Notes under the pieces: generated by a model
Databases searched by the model: none
The model's input: only the letters and a program-made list of their open reading frames with translations
What the model was told of the DNA's origin: nothing
From: Cytobacillus firmus NBRC 15306
GTDB lineage: Bacteria; Bacillota; Bacilli; Bacillales; Cytobacillaceae
Direction: 5' to 3'
DNA length: 64,000 bases
NCBI RefSeq assembly: GCF_001591465.1
Contig: NZ_BCUY01000005.1
Location: 1 to 64,000, forward strand
Program-made: the position numbers and the translations under genes
Shown here: positions 9,441 through 17,698 of the stretch, piece by piece
How positions within the stretch are numbered: position 1 is the stretch's first letter
Layout: each line of letters begins with the position of its first letter

Positions 9441-10397
9441 TTGGCTAAAAGTACTGTTCAACACGGTAACAAAACGCTGAATGTACGAGAAATCATTCAG
9501 CAAAAGAAAAATTCTCGAAGTGTCAATAATTACACAGAAAAATTAATACCGAAAATATTATTCGGCATCGCAGCAATTTCAGTTTTCACTACTATTGGAA
9601 TTGTACTTACTTTAATCACGGAAACAATCGCCTTTTTTAAAGACGTTCCTTTTATAGATTTCTTTACAGGCACTCAATTAAAGCCTTTAGGTGAAAATGC
9701 TGTCTTTGGTGTTCTGCCCTTGCTGACGGGAACAATCATTTCGACTTCAATAGCTATGCTAGTGGCTATTCCAGTGGGACTGATGACAGCCATATTTTTA
9801 AGTGAATACGCATCAGAAAGAACAAGAAAGGCATTAAAGCCTCTTCTTGAAATCCTGGCAGGTATTCCTACCATTGTTTATGGATTTTTTGCTTTTACGT
9901 TTGTAACACCTTTACTAAGATCTTTTATTCCTGGTCTTGAACCAACAAATATTTTAAGCCCCGGGATTGTAATGGGAATCATGATTATCCCAATGGTAGC
10001 TTCCCTTTCTGAAGATGCAATGAGTTCTGTGCCAAATGCGATGAGGGAAGGTGCTCTTGCACTGGGGGCAACAAAGCTTGAGGTAACCTGGAAAGTGGTT
10101 GTGCCAGCAGCCATTTCGGGTATCATTGCTTCGTTTGTGTTAGGAATTTCCAGAGCAATAGGGGAAACGATGATCGTAACCATTGCGAGCGGTAGTTCGA
10201 AAAATTTTACTTTTGACGTTACTCAATCCATGCAGACTATGACTGCTTATATTGTGGAAGTAACAGGCGGGGAAGCAGCCGCAGGAACAACCTTATATTA
10301 CAGCCTTTACGCTGTTGCAATGACATTGTTTGTGTTTACGTTAATTATGAACCTTCTTGCTCAGTATATCTCTCGCAGGTTCAGGGAGGAATATTAA
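9441..10397 (+). CDS. pstC: phosphate ABC transporter permease PstC
   Basis: One of the two membrane subunits of the high-affinity phosphate importer. The 318-residue protein has a cytosolic N-terminus of about 40 residues and six hydrophobic helices; the coupling loop that docks on the ATPase is visible as the EAA-type motif (REGALALGATKLEVTWKVV, near residues 204-222). TTG at 9441 is chosen because GAAAGGGG lies eight bases upstream; the in-frame ATG at 9414 has no site. Its stop codon overlaps the pstA start (TAATG), implying translational coupling. Confidence 0.95.
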   Translation: MAKSTVQHGNKTLNVREIIQQKKNSRSVNNYTEKLIPKILFGIAAISVFTTIGIVLTLITETIAFFKDVPFIDFFTGTQLKPLGENAVFGVLPLLTGTIISTSIAMLVAIPVGLMTAIFLSEYASERTRKALKPLLEILAGIPTIVYGFFAFTFVTPLLRSFIPGLEPTNILSPGIVMGIMIIPMVASLSEDAMSSVPNAMREGALALGATKLEVTWKVVVPAAISGIIASFVLGISRAIGETMIVTIASGSSKNFTFDVTQSMQTMTAYIVEVTGGEAAAGTTLYYSLYAVAMTLFVFTLIMNLLAQYISRRFREEY

Positions 10398-11281
10398 TGA
10401 AATATGTAGATTCAGAACAAGTGCATAAAAAAATGGGCATTCGCCTGCTTGCCAATAACATGGCCAAAACCATTTTCTTCTTGGCAACCTTATTCGGTCT
10501 TGTTGTATTGATCGTTTTGATATATCGGGTCCTTGCAGATGGATTAGGATGGATAAACATAGATTTTCTAATGAATCGCTTATCGACCGATCCTGAAAGA
10601 GCCGGAATCTGGGGAGCTATAGTCGGAACCTTATGGCTGATGCTTGTTATTGCTCCTGTAACGATGATTCTTGGAGTAGGAACAGCCATTTATCTTGAAG
10701 AGTATGCAGCCAAGGGACGCATTTCTTCATTTATTAAAACGAATATCTCAAACTTGGCGGGAGTTCCGTCAGTTGTTTTTGGAATCCTTGGATTAACTGT
10801 TTTTGCAAGAGCATTAGATTTGGGTTCTGTAGTTCTCGCAGGAGGTCTCACGATGGCACTGCTGGTTCTTCCTGTTGTAGTAGTTGCCAGCCAGGAAGCA
10901 ATTCGTGCTGTACCCCAATTTTTAAGAGAAGCCTCTTACGGAATGGGAGCTACAAAGTGGCAAACGATTAAAAATGTAGTACTTCCTGCTGCATTACCTG
11001 GAATCCTTACGGGGGTTATTCTTGCATTATCGCGGGCAATAGGCGAAACAGCGCCATTGGTTGTTATCGGAATACCGGCTTTGTTAATTCCTGTTCCTGA
11101 TGGAATCTTTGATAAATTTACGATTTTGCCGGTACAGATTTATTATTGGACCATCGACTCTGCTCTAGTGGCAGAATATGCAAACCTGGCAGCTGCAACA
11201 ATCGTTATATTATTAATTGTGTTATTCGCGATGAACTCAATAGCCATCTTAGTTCGGAACAAGTTCCAAAAAAGATATTAG
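10397..11281 (+). CDS. pstA: phosphate ABC transporter permease PstA
   Basis: Partner of PstC in the membrane channel. The 294-residue protein has six predicted helices and the EAA loop REASYGMGATKWQTIKNVVL (about residues 179-198) followed by the family motif ALSRAIGETAPL. GGGAGGA precedes the ATG, which overlaps the pstC stop by one base. The reading ends 18 bases before pstB, so the three genes form one unit with the upstream pstS. Confidence 0.95.
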   Translation: MKYVDSEQVHKKMGIRLLANNMAKTIFFLATLFGLVVLIVLIYRVLADGLGWINIDFLMNRLSTDPERAGIWGAIVGTLWLMLVIAPVTMILGVGTAIYLEEYAAKGRISSFIKTNISNLAGVPSVVFGILGLTVFARALDLGSVVLAGGLTMALLVLPVVVVASQEAIRAVPQFLREASYGMGATKWQTIKNVVLPAALPGILTGVILALSRAIGETAPLVVIGIPALLIPVPDGIFDKFTILPVQIYYWTIDSALVAEYANLAAATIVILLIVLFAMNSIAILVRNKFQKRY

Positions 11282-11299
11282 CCTGGGAGGTTTTCTAAA

Positions 11300-12127
11300 A
11301 TGCCTGTAGTGACAGAAAAAACAAATCCAAATGTAAAAAAAGGAAGCATAGCTCCAAATTCAGCAGAAAACAAAAAAGTTGTTTATAATACAAAAGATCT
11401 CAACCTTTGGTATGGTGAAGGCCATGCGTTAAAAAATATCAATTTAGCCATTAATGAAAATGAAGTAACAGCAATTATCGGACCATCAGGATGCGGTAAA
11501 TCCACATATATTAAAACGCTGAACCGCATGGTTGAACTTGTGCCTTCAGTAAAAATTTCCGGCGAAATCTTATACCGGGAGCGTAATATTCTTGATAAAT
11601 CATTTAAAGTGGAGGATTTAAGAACAAATGTGGGGATGGTTTTTCAAAAGCCAAATCCATTTCCAAAGTCCATTTATGAAAATGTAGCATATGGACCGAA
11701 AATTCATGGTATCCGCGATAAAAAAATCCTTGATGAGATTGTTGAGAAAAGTTTGAGGGGTGCCGCCATCTGGGACGAAGTTAAAGATCGTCTGAATCAG
11801 AATGCGTACGGCCTATCCGGCGGGCAGCAGCAGCGACTTTGCATTGCACGCTGTCTTGCAATTGAACCGGATGTCATCTTAATGGATGAGCCTACATCTG
11901 CACTTGACCCTATCTCTACATTAAAAGTAGAGGAGCTGGTACAGGAGCTTAAGGAAGAATTCAGCATTATTATCGTTACTCATAATATGCAGCAGGCAGC
12001 ACGTATTTCTGATAAAACAGCTTTCTTCTTAAACGGTGAAGTAATCGAGTTTGCCGATACAGATAAGATATTCTCTACCCCATCAGATAAGCGGACTGAA
12101 GATTATATTACTGGACGATTCGGCTGA
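11300..12127 (+). CDS. pstB: phosphate ABC transporter ATP-binding protein PstB
   Basis: Hydrolyses ATP to power Pi import through PstCA. The 275-residue protein has Walker [10 protein letters not shown] (about residue 61), a Q-loop (VFQKPNPFP), the ABC signature LSGGQQQR (about 171), Walker [14 protein letters not shown] (about 193) and the switch His in IIVTHNM. A 30-residue low-complexity N-terminal extension precedes the domain. Only one pstB is here, whereas B. subtilis has two in tandem (pstBA, pstBB). GGGAGG lies upstream at a normal distance. Confidence 0.97.
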   Translation: MPVVTEKTNPNVKKGSIAPNSAENKKVVYNTKDLNLWYGEGHALKNINLAINENEVTAIIGPSGCGKSTYIKTLNRMVELVPSVKISGEILYRERNILDKSFKVEDLRTNVGMVFQKPNPFPKSIYENVAYGPKIHGIRDKKILDEIVEKSLRGAAIWDEVKDRLNQNAYGLSGGQQQRLCIARCLAIEPDVILMDEPTSALDPISTLKVEELVQELKEEFSIIIVTHNMQQAARISDKTAFFLNGEVIEFADTDKIFSTPSDKRTEDYITGRFG

Positions 12128-12187
12128 TCTGTTATACTGGTTGTTTTAAAGAGTTAATCATTACTAATAGGATGAAGGGGGATTACA

Positions 12188-12850
12188 ATGATGGCAGTAC
12201 GTGAAAGGTTTGAATATGATCTGCAGGAGCTTCAAAAAATGCTTGTAGAAATTGGCAATTTTGCAATGGAGGCCCTGCATAGATCGGTTGAAGCGCTTGA
12301 AACCCAAAACATTGAATTGGCACTTGAAATCATTGATGACGACAATCAGGCTGATATTCTATATGAGGAAATAAATGATTTAGCCATTCTTTTAATTGCT
12401 AAACAGCAGCCAGTGGCTATTGACCTCCGCCGCATCATTGTAGCTATAAAGATCGCAACAGACATTGAAAGAATTGCAGACTTTGGTGTGAATATTGCGA
12501 AGTCCACCATACGGATTGGGTCAGAACCGCTAATTAAGCCGATTGAACATATAAAGAAAATGTATGAAATTTCAACTGAAATGCTGCGTCTATCACTGGA
12601 AGCCTTCACTGAAGAAGATACTTCAAAAGCCAAAAAAGTTGCCGATATGGATGATCAGGTCGATGACCTCTATGGTGAAACCATTAAAGAGCTGCTGCAA
12701 ATCAATCTGCAGAAACCGGAATACCTGCCGCAGATCACCCAGCTTTCATTTATTTGCCGCTATTTAGAAAGAGCAGCTGACCATGTTACGAATATTTCTG
12801 AGCATATTTTTTATTTGGTTAAAGGACGCCAGTATGATTTAAATAATTAA
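12188..12850 (+). CDS. phoU: phosphate signalling protein PhoU
   Basis: An all-helical cytosolic protein of 220 residues with the two PhoU repeats; each carries the E/DxxxD metal-binding helix pattern (DIERIADFGVNIAKS near residue 98; LERAADHVTNISEH near 195). It modulates PstB activity and Pi signalling in other bacteria. B. subtilis 168 lacks phoU at this locus, having a second pstB instead, so the gene content differs here. It follows pstB by 60 bases with its own AAGGGGG site and is probably the last gene of the operon. ATG at 12191 is an equally good start. Confidence 0.93.
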   Translation: MMAVRERFEYDLQELQKMLVEIGNFAMEALHRSVEALETQNIELALEIIDDDNQADILYEEINDLAILLIAKQQPVAIDLRRIIVAIKIATDIERIADFGVNIAKSTIRIGSEPLIKPIEHIKKMYEISTEMLRLSLEAFTEEDTSKAKKVADMDDQVDDLYGETIKELLQINLQKPEYLPQITQLSFICRYLERAADHVTNISEHIFYLVKGRQYDLNN

Positions 12851-12852
12851 CA

Positions 12853-12995
12853 AGAAAAGCGGAAGCGCCTTGCCCACGAGGAGCGCAGACTAAGGTCGCC
12901 ACGTCCTGTGGCAACGTCTGCATGACCCGCATCCTCTAAAAAAGCTGTCGCTTTTGGTCCTGCGATGATTATGCTGACGAAGCCTTCCTTGTCTG
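12853..12995 (+). repeat. GC-rich intergenic repeat-like element with nested palindromes
   Basis: A stretch with base composition unlike the flanking intergenic DNA. It begins AAGCGGAAGCGCCTTG and contains GCAGAC (12885) paired with GTCTGC (12916) enclosing GCCAC/GTGGC, then AAAAGC-TGTC-GCTTTT around 12940-12955. The opening motif recalls dispersed intergenic elements known in several Bacillaceae genomes. I saw no second copy in this window, so the repeat status is inference. Confidence 0.55.
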
Positions 12996-13011
12996 CGGGC
13001 CTCTATACAGT

Positions 13012-13049
13012 AAAAAAGCTAAAAGGAATCTTATCCTTTTAGCTTTTTG
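13012..13049. terminator. bidirectional terminator between the pst/phoU side and yqzC
   Basis: AAAAAGCTAAAAGGA pairs over 15 bases with TCCTTTTAGCTTTTT around a six-base loop. It carries T-runs on both strands and its right arm overlaps the yqzC stop codon. Confidence 0.9.
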
Positions 13050-13521
13050 TTATGATTTTAGCAATTTCTTTATAGCTCATATTTTGGGTCAGTTCAAATG
13101 TGCCCAGCTGTATTTTTTTGCTGAACCCGTATTCCTCCAGGTAATTGCCGAAGTCTGCTGCCTGATCGATAACACTTGCTTTTTCAAGCAATGCTGCGAT
13201 TTCCCCGGGTGTCATGCCTCTTTCAATGGTTAGCTTATAGACTTTCTGAGACTCTTCTTCTTGCTCCGTATTTTCCTCAGCAGGTTCTTCTTTTACTTCT
13301 TTTTTCTCATCTTGGTCTTTGGCTTCCGTCTGCTGCAAGAGGGCATATTCTTCGTCTGTTAATACTGTATAGCCATTTGCCTGCAGAAGTTTTTTTGCGC
13401 TGTTTTCATCCATTATTCTCTGTTCCGATTGCTCCGGTTTATTTAAAAAGTAGGCTGTGCCAAAAGCTATGACAGCAATAAGGATGCCAAATGCAAATGC
13501 CCGGGTATTTCTTTTATTCAT
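13039..13521 (-). CDS. yqzC: YqzC-like anchored protein with MltG-type LysM subdomain
   Basis: 160 residues: a basic N-terminus and one membrane helix (about residues 8-25), a Glu/Lys-rich linker (about 68-92), and a C-terminal stretch that resembles the LysM-like subdomain of the lytic transglycosylase MltG (IERGMTPGEIAALLE, then LGTFELTQNMSYKEIAKIIT). The MltG catalytic domain is absent, so it should bind or regulate rather than cut glycan. It overlaps the upstream gene by eight bases, so the two are translationally coupled. Symbol assigned from position after the pst operon; the function is unknown. Confidence 0.7.
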   Translation of the reverse strand: MNKRNTRAFAFGILIAVIAFGTAYFLNKPEQSEQRIMDENSAKKLLQANGYTVLTDEEYALLQQTEAKDQDEKKEVKEEPAEENTEQEEESQKVYKLTIERGMTPGEIAALLEKASVIDQAADFGNYLEEYGFSKKIQLGTFELTQNMSYKEIAKIITKS

Positions 13522-13906
13522 AGGAATGGCCCCTAAATTTCATTTCTGTTTGAATGGTCCTTACTTCTTCAGGAGAGAGCGATGATTGTCTTGCAATTTG
13601 TTCTACTGACAGCCCTTGCCTGGTCAGCAGCATCACCTGATTTTTTATAATTTCATGAACTTCCCTTTTTTCAGCAGAATGAATAGAAGATTCTGCAGGA
13701 ACGTGCTGAATAAAGGGTTCATCCGCCACCAGCAGTTCTTCTTCCAATACTTTTAATTTCTTTTTAATCTGATACATTTCCTGAATTTGCTGCATGGACA
13801 TTTGGTCCATTTCATCGCGCAGCTCTTTATAAGGATCTCTCAAGAACACTGAAAGAATTAATAGTCCTATAGATATTATCAATAATGACAGCAAGATTGA
13901 TTCCAA
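13514..13906 (-). CDS. yqzD: YqzD-like membrane-anchored protein with C-terminal HTH-like segment
   Basis: 130 residues: an N-terminal membrane helix (about residues 3-22), a charged coiled-coil-like stretch (about 28-60, ELRDEMDQMSMQQIQEMYQ), a linker, and a C-terminal helix-turn-helix-like segment (RQGLSVEQIARQSSLSPEEV). Start is TTG at 13906 with AGAGGTGA upstream. A membrane-tethered DNA-binding role is possible but unproven. It precedes yqzC in a two-gene leftward operon. Symbol from synteny with B. subtilis; function unknown. Confidence 0.65.
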   Translation of the reverse strand: MESILLSLLIISIGLLILSVFLRDPYKELRDEMDQMSMQQIQEMYQIKKKLKVLEEELLVADEPFIQHVPAESSIHSAEKREVHEIIKNQVMLLTRQGLSVEQIARQSSLSPEEVRTIQTEMKFRGHSYE

Positions 13907-14222
13907 TAAAAGTCACCTCTAATTCATTGCACAGAAGTATTTTACCATCAAAATTGACAAATTTCGATATATAATCCATAAACAGGTGAAATTTAAAGAT
14001 TCTTGTTGACTAAGCTCTGTCGAATAAGAAGCTCAGCTAGCGATAAAAAAATTTTTTTCTATTTAAAATCGGGAAGGAATGTGCATTCGCAAGAAGCGAC
14101 AATTTCCGTTCATTGTAGGTTATCCATATCAGTGATAACATTGAGTTATATAAATAGTCATAAAATTTTGCATTTTGTCATATAGTATCCTTTTTATGAA
14201 AATAATTGCAAGAGGTGCCGTC
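13907..14222. other. AT-rich intergenic region between divergent genes
   Basis: This 316-base divergent spacer holds the ribosome binding sites and presumably the promoters of the leftward yqzD-yqzC pair and the rightward DUF4912 operon. AAGAGGTG stands six bases before the ATG at 14223. A 60-codon reading from 14003 to 14185 lacks a ribosome binding site and family features. I see no RNA gene or repeat. Confidence 0.6.
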
Positions 14223-14855
14223 ATGATAGATGAAATTATTAAGCTTCGCCGCAGGGGGCTTTCATTTCGTAAAATTGCCAGTGAGCTTGAGACAACAGTA
14301 GGAAAAGTACAGTACCAGTGGACCAAACTTATCCAAAATAAAGGGAAACGCGACAGCGGGGAGTCTTTAGGGAATTTAATTGCTGAAGAAAATCCCGTGC
14401 AAAATCAAACGAAAGATCATTTGATATTAACACGCTCAGCAGATGATAAGGTAAAAGTATCCTGGAGATTATCTATTCAGAAAGAGAAGCTGCTATCACT
14501 ATACTTGGACGAGCCTGCCTCTTCCTTGAGAAAATCTTTAAGAATCTATAATGTTACCGGGGTTATTTTTGATGGAGCCAATGGAGTCTGTGATCATGAA
14601 GTTATCCTGTCCGATCAATCTGAATGGACCTTTAAAGGGCTCAAACCCGGAAAGGTGTATTGTGTAGAGCTGGGCATTAAAATAACAGATACTCATTTCT
14701 TCCCATTATTGCGCTCAGAAGCACTGCATACTTCTGAGGAATTACCCTGCCATTCACACGGAAAATATGAATCTGAGGTTCAGCCTGAATGGACTGTGAA
14801 TGTGAGTACATACACCTATTATGAATCAGTGAGTGAAGGAGAAGGTAAAGAATGA
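14223..14855 (+). CDS. DUF4912 domain protein with N-terminal HTH-like helix pair
   Basis: 210 residues. The first 40 look like a short helix-turn-helix (IIKLRRRGLSFRKIASELE). After a linker comes a DUF4912 domain (about residues 65-175): the WRLSIQKEKL start, the LRIYNVTG strand, and the closing GLKPGKVYCVELGI and FFPLLRSEAL motifs. The domain often occurs beside glycosyltransferases and GH57 enzymes, and that holds here: the stop codon overlaps the ATG of a family 4 glycosyltransferase (ATGA). A role in polysaccharide metabolism or its control is inferred from context. ATG 14223 has AAGAGGTG at the right spacing. Confidence 0.85.
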   Translation: MIDEIIKLRRRGLSFRKIASELETTVGKVQYQWTKLIQNKGKRDSGESLGNLIAEENPVQNQTKDHLILTRSADDKVKVSWRLSIQKEKLLSLYLDEPASSLRKSLRIYNVTGVIFDGANGVCDHEVILSDQSEWTFKGLKPGKVYCVELGIKITDTHFFPLLRSEALHTSEELPCHSHGKYESEVQPEWTVNVSTYTYYESVSEGEGKE

Positions 14856-16087
14856 TGGACGCGGTAACTTCAGAACTAAATAATAATAGTTTCATTAACG
14901 ATAAACCTAAAATCCTTCTTCTTACCTGGGAGTATCCTCCCCATGTGGTAGGCGGTTTATCAAGGCATGTGTACGGACTTGCCGGAGGATTAAAACAGGA
15001 TTATGAGGTTCATATACTGACTGCTAATCCCGGCACTCTTTCAAGCTGCGAACGTATAAACGGTATCAATATACACCGGGTTAAGCCGCTAAATGAAAAA
15101 GATCCTAACTTTCTGCACTGGATTTTGGGATTGAATTTGGCAATGGAGCAAAAAGCTGCTGAACTGTCATCCTTTCACCACTTTGAAATCATTCATGCAC
15201 ATGACTGGCTTGTAGGTGCATGCGGCCTGTCCTTAAAGGAGAGCTTGCACTGCCCTTTAATTACGACTATACATGCAACAGAGTATGGAAGGAATAATGG
15301 GATATACACAGAATTGCAGAAATTTATCCATACAAAAGAAGAGCAGCTGATTCATGGATCAGATCAAGTTATTGTCTGCAGTGAATATATGAAGGAAGAA
15401 GTACTTCACCAATTTTCAATAGCCAGTGAAAAAATATCTGTTATCGCAAACGGAATCAGCAAAGAAACACTTCTTGACGATCCTGAAAGCTTATTAGAAG
15501 GACTTCCGATTAAAAAAGGCGGAAGGCTGATATTCTCCATTGGACGGATGGTGAGGGAGAAAGGATTTGATACCTTAATCGAGGCAGCGGCTATTGTAAA
15601 AGAAAAGTATCAGAATGCTTATTTAATCGTTGCCGGCAAAGGTCCTATGCTTGAAGCACACAGAAAACAAGCAAAAGAACTGAAAGTGGATGATGTCATA
15701 CATTTTCCAGGATATATAAATGACATGCAAAGATTAGCTCTCTTTCAGAAGTGCGAAATCGCTGTTTTTCCAAGTTACTATGAGCCATTTGGCATTGTGG
15801 CCCTCGAAGCAATGATTACCGGAAAGCCGGCGATAGTATCCAATACAGGCGGGTTAAAGGGAATCGTTAAACATGAATATTCCGGGCTGTTCATGGCCCC
15901 TGGAGATCCTCACAGCTTTGCAGAACAGGCTTCCGCTCTCCTTGAGAACCCTAAAACCGCCGATACAATTGGCAAACAAGGTCAAAAGGTCGCAGAAAGC
16001 CTATTCAGCTGGAGACGCATTGCTGATGAAACAAAAAGAGTTTTTCAAGAAACCCGGATCAGCCAGAAGCTGGAAGACCTGGTATGA
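14852..16087 (+). CDS. family 4 glycosyltransferase (GT-B fold)
   Basis: Transfers a sugar from an activated donor, in the cytoplasm; donor and acceptor are unknown. The 411-residue protein has the N-terminal starch-synthase-like pattern (LLLTWEYPPHVVGGLSRHV, about residues 23-41) and the C-terminal GT4 donor-binding region with the EX7E motif EPFGIVALE (about 311-319). It resembles B. subtilis YqgM by position and family. It starts inside the stop of the DUF4912 gene and is followed 63 bases later by a gene of unknown function, so the three likely form an operon. There is no membrane segment. Confidence 0.88.
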   Translation: MMDAVTSELNNNSFINDKPKILLLTWEYPPHVVGGLSRHVYGLAGGLKQDYEVHILTANPGTLSSCERINGINIHRVKPLNEKDPNFLHWILGLNLAMEQKAAELSSFHHFEIIHAHDWLVGACGLSLKESLHCPLITTIHATEYGRNNGIYTELQKFIHTKEEQLIHGSDQVIVCSEYMKEEVLHQFSIASEKISVIANGISKETLLDDPESLLEGLPIKKGGRLIFSIGRMVREKGFDTLIEAAAIVKEKYQNAYLIVAGKGPMLEAHRKQAKELKVDDVIHFPGYINDMQRLALFQKCEIAVFPSYYEPFGIVALEAMITGKPAIVSNTGGLKGIVKHEYSGLFMAPGDPHSFAEQASALLENPKTADTIGKQGQKVAESLFSWRRIADETKRVFQETRISQKLEDLV

Positions 16088-16150
16088 TGTATTTTATTTT
16101 ACCTGCCATTGAAATGCAGTTAAAAAAATTATAGAAAAAGGTGCATAAAG

Positions 16151-16792
16151 ATGAATACATTAAATTGGATTCAATCTGATGTTTATGAAGAAATGGAGAA
16201 AGCGCCGATCGGGAAATTGAGAATGATTCCCGGATTATGGATAGACGGGAAAACTTACTGGTTGGAAAATGTCAGTAAAGAAATGTTTCCTGATGAACAT
16301 ATTTCTGTTCAAATTAAAACAGAAAATATCCACTCTAAAATTTCCTATTTTAGATGCTATATTACGAACCATGCGGACGAGCCCAGAACGATTAAGCTTC
16401 TATTGCAGCACAGACATGAGTTTTCTTCCCGTGAACACCTTTCATTTATTTCACCCGCAGAAAATGTCATCTTTCATATGGCTGATTCCAAGCTGTTTTT
16501 GGTTAACGGCCAGCTTAACGGCAAAAAAATGGAAGAGTGTACGATTCAGCCATACTGGAACATTTTCAGTGACCAGATATGGAACTGCAAAAAGAAAGGA
16601 ACATTAAAATACCACCCTATGGCCCAGGGCAATGCAATAAGCATCTTCGCACTTAATGCAGTATTTAATGGCAGAGGAACAGCAGAAGGGGAGTCATGGA
16701 TTATCAACGGAAACAGCAAATCAGAAACGCTTCAGTATAACAGCCTTTTGATAGACAGGTTTAAAGAGGATACTTTTAAAAAAACGTACTAG
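16151..16792 (+). CDS. uncharacterised protein in the glycosyltransferase operon
   Basis: I do not recognise this 213-residue family. It has no signal peptide or membrane helix. Alternating hydrophobic/polar stretches with many aromatic residues (WIDGKTYWLENV; RCYITNHADEPRTIKLLLQ) suggest an all-beta domain, and a tail NGRGTAEGESWIINGNSK looks like a final strand pair. The DEPRTIKLLLQH segment reads like an immunoglobulin-like or glycoside-hydrolase accessory beta-sandwich, but that is only an impression. An AAAAAGGTG site lies upstream. Operon position after a GT4 enzyme suggests a part in glycan handling. Confidence 0.75.
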   Translation: MNTLNWIQSDVYEEMEKAPIGKLRMIPGLWIDGKTYWLENVSKEMFPDEHISVQIKTENIHSKISYFRCYITNHADEPRTIKLLLQHRHEFSSREHLSFISPAENVIFHMADSKLFLVNGQLNGKKMEECTIQPYWNIFSDQIWNCKKKGTLKYHPMAQGNAISIFALNAVFNGRGTAEGESWIINGNSKSETLQYNSLLIDRFKEDTFKKTY

Positions 16793-16869
16793 CATTTCGA
16801 TTTAAAAAGTGATATTATAGAAAAGTCGTATGAACGAACTAGTTTGAACATAGTTTGGAGGGAAATTAC

Positions 16870-17019
16870 ATGCGTGTAAACATTACGTTAGCTTGCACAG
16901 AATGTGGAGATCGTAACTATATTTCTAAAAAAAATAAACGAAATAATCCAGATCGTCTTGAGCTTAAAAAATATTGCCCAAGAGACAAGCGTTCGACTGC
17001 ACATCGCGAAACAAAATAA
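16870..17019 (+). CDS. rpmGA: 50S ribosomal protein L33 (type 1)
   Basis: A 49-residue basic ribosomal protein of the large subunit. The sequence starts [17 protein letters not shown] and ends RETK, as L33 does. It has the first CxxC pair (CTEC) but only one cysteine (YCPRDK) where full zinc-ribbon L33 has a second CxxC, a pattern shared with the B. subtilis RpmGA type as I recall it. A GGAGGGA site precedes the ATG. It is a single-gene unit closed by a terminator. Too short for a default gene-length cut-off of 60 residues. Confidence 0.95.
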   Translation: MRVNITLACTECGDRNYISKKNKRNNPDRLELKKYCPRDKRSTAHRETK

Positions 17020-17048
17020 GCGGTAGGATCATTCCTACTGCTTTTTTT
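17019..17048 (+). terminator. Rho-independent terminator of rpmGA
   Basis: AGCGGTAGGA pairs with TCCTACTGCT (one G-T pair) around a four-base loop, followed by seven T; it begins within the rpmGA stop codon. Confidence 0.88.
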
Positions 17049-17122
17049 GTTGACTTTTTTTATGGGTATCCTTCCCTTTTCTGGATAAATTATAGTTAGC
17101 TTTGAAAACTGGAGGTTTTTAT

Positions 17123-17698
17123 ATGGAAATTGATAAGAAGGTCCTTAGGAAGCAAATGCAGGATCGGATGAAGGAATTGAGCAAGCCTGAGTATGAACAG
17201 CTATCCTATCAAATTGCCTGCAGCCTTTATAGCACCCCTTTATGGAGCCAGGCCAAAACGATAGGAATAACGGTTTCAAAGGCGCCTGAGGCTGATACAT
17301 GGCAGATCATCAGAAAAGCTTGGGATGAAGGGAAGAGGGTTGTTGTCCCGAAGTGCATACCTCAATCAAAGCAAATGGAGTTCCGTGAATTGAATAGCTT
17401 CATGGATTTGGAGTCAGTATTTTATGGATTATGGGAGCCAAATCCGGAAAAAACGGATGAAATTCGCAGTGAAGAAATCGATACTTTAATCGTTCCCGGA
17501 CTGGCATACATGAAAAACGGCTTCCGGCTTGGGTTTGGTGGAGGATATTATGATCGTTTTCTTGAGCATTATAAAGGAAGAACGGTTTCACTGGCTTTTG
17601 AAATGCAGGTTATAACCCGCTTGCCATTGGAAAACCATGACAAGCCGGTGGAAATGATTATTACTGATCAGCAGGTGTGGGCAACCGGTGATGCTTGA
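17123..17698 (+). CDS. yqgN: 5-formyltetrahydrofolate cyclo-ligase
   Basis: Converts 5-formyl-THF with ATP to 5,10-methenyl-THF, returning it to the one-carbon pool. The 191-residue protein has the N-terminal basic helix (LRKQMQDRM), the substrate-pocket strand and the ATP/Mg motif GFRLGFGGGYYDRFL (about residues 137-151) that defines the family. ATG 17123 follows a TGGAGG site by about seven bases; the TTG at 17102 has none. It overlaps the DUF92 gene by eight bases. Folate link to the glycine cleavage operon in the same window is functional, not transcriptional. Confidence 0.93.
   Translation: MEIDKKVLRKQMQDRMKELSKPEYEQLSYQIACSLYSTPLWSQAKTIGITVSKAPEADTWQIIRKAWDEGKRVVVPKCIPQSKQMEFRELNSFMDLESVFYGLWEPNPEKTDEIRSEEIDTLIVPGLAYMKNGFRLGFGGGYYDRFLEHYKGRTVSLAFEMQVITRLPLENHDKPVEMIITDQQVWATGDA

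Noticed and set aside
14003-14185. 60-codon reading between yqzD and the DUF4912 gene
   Set aside because: No ribosome binding site, AT-rich low-complexity protein and no family features.
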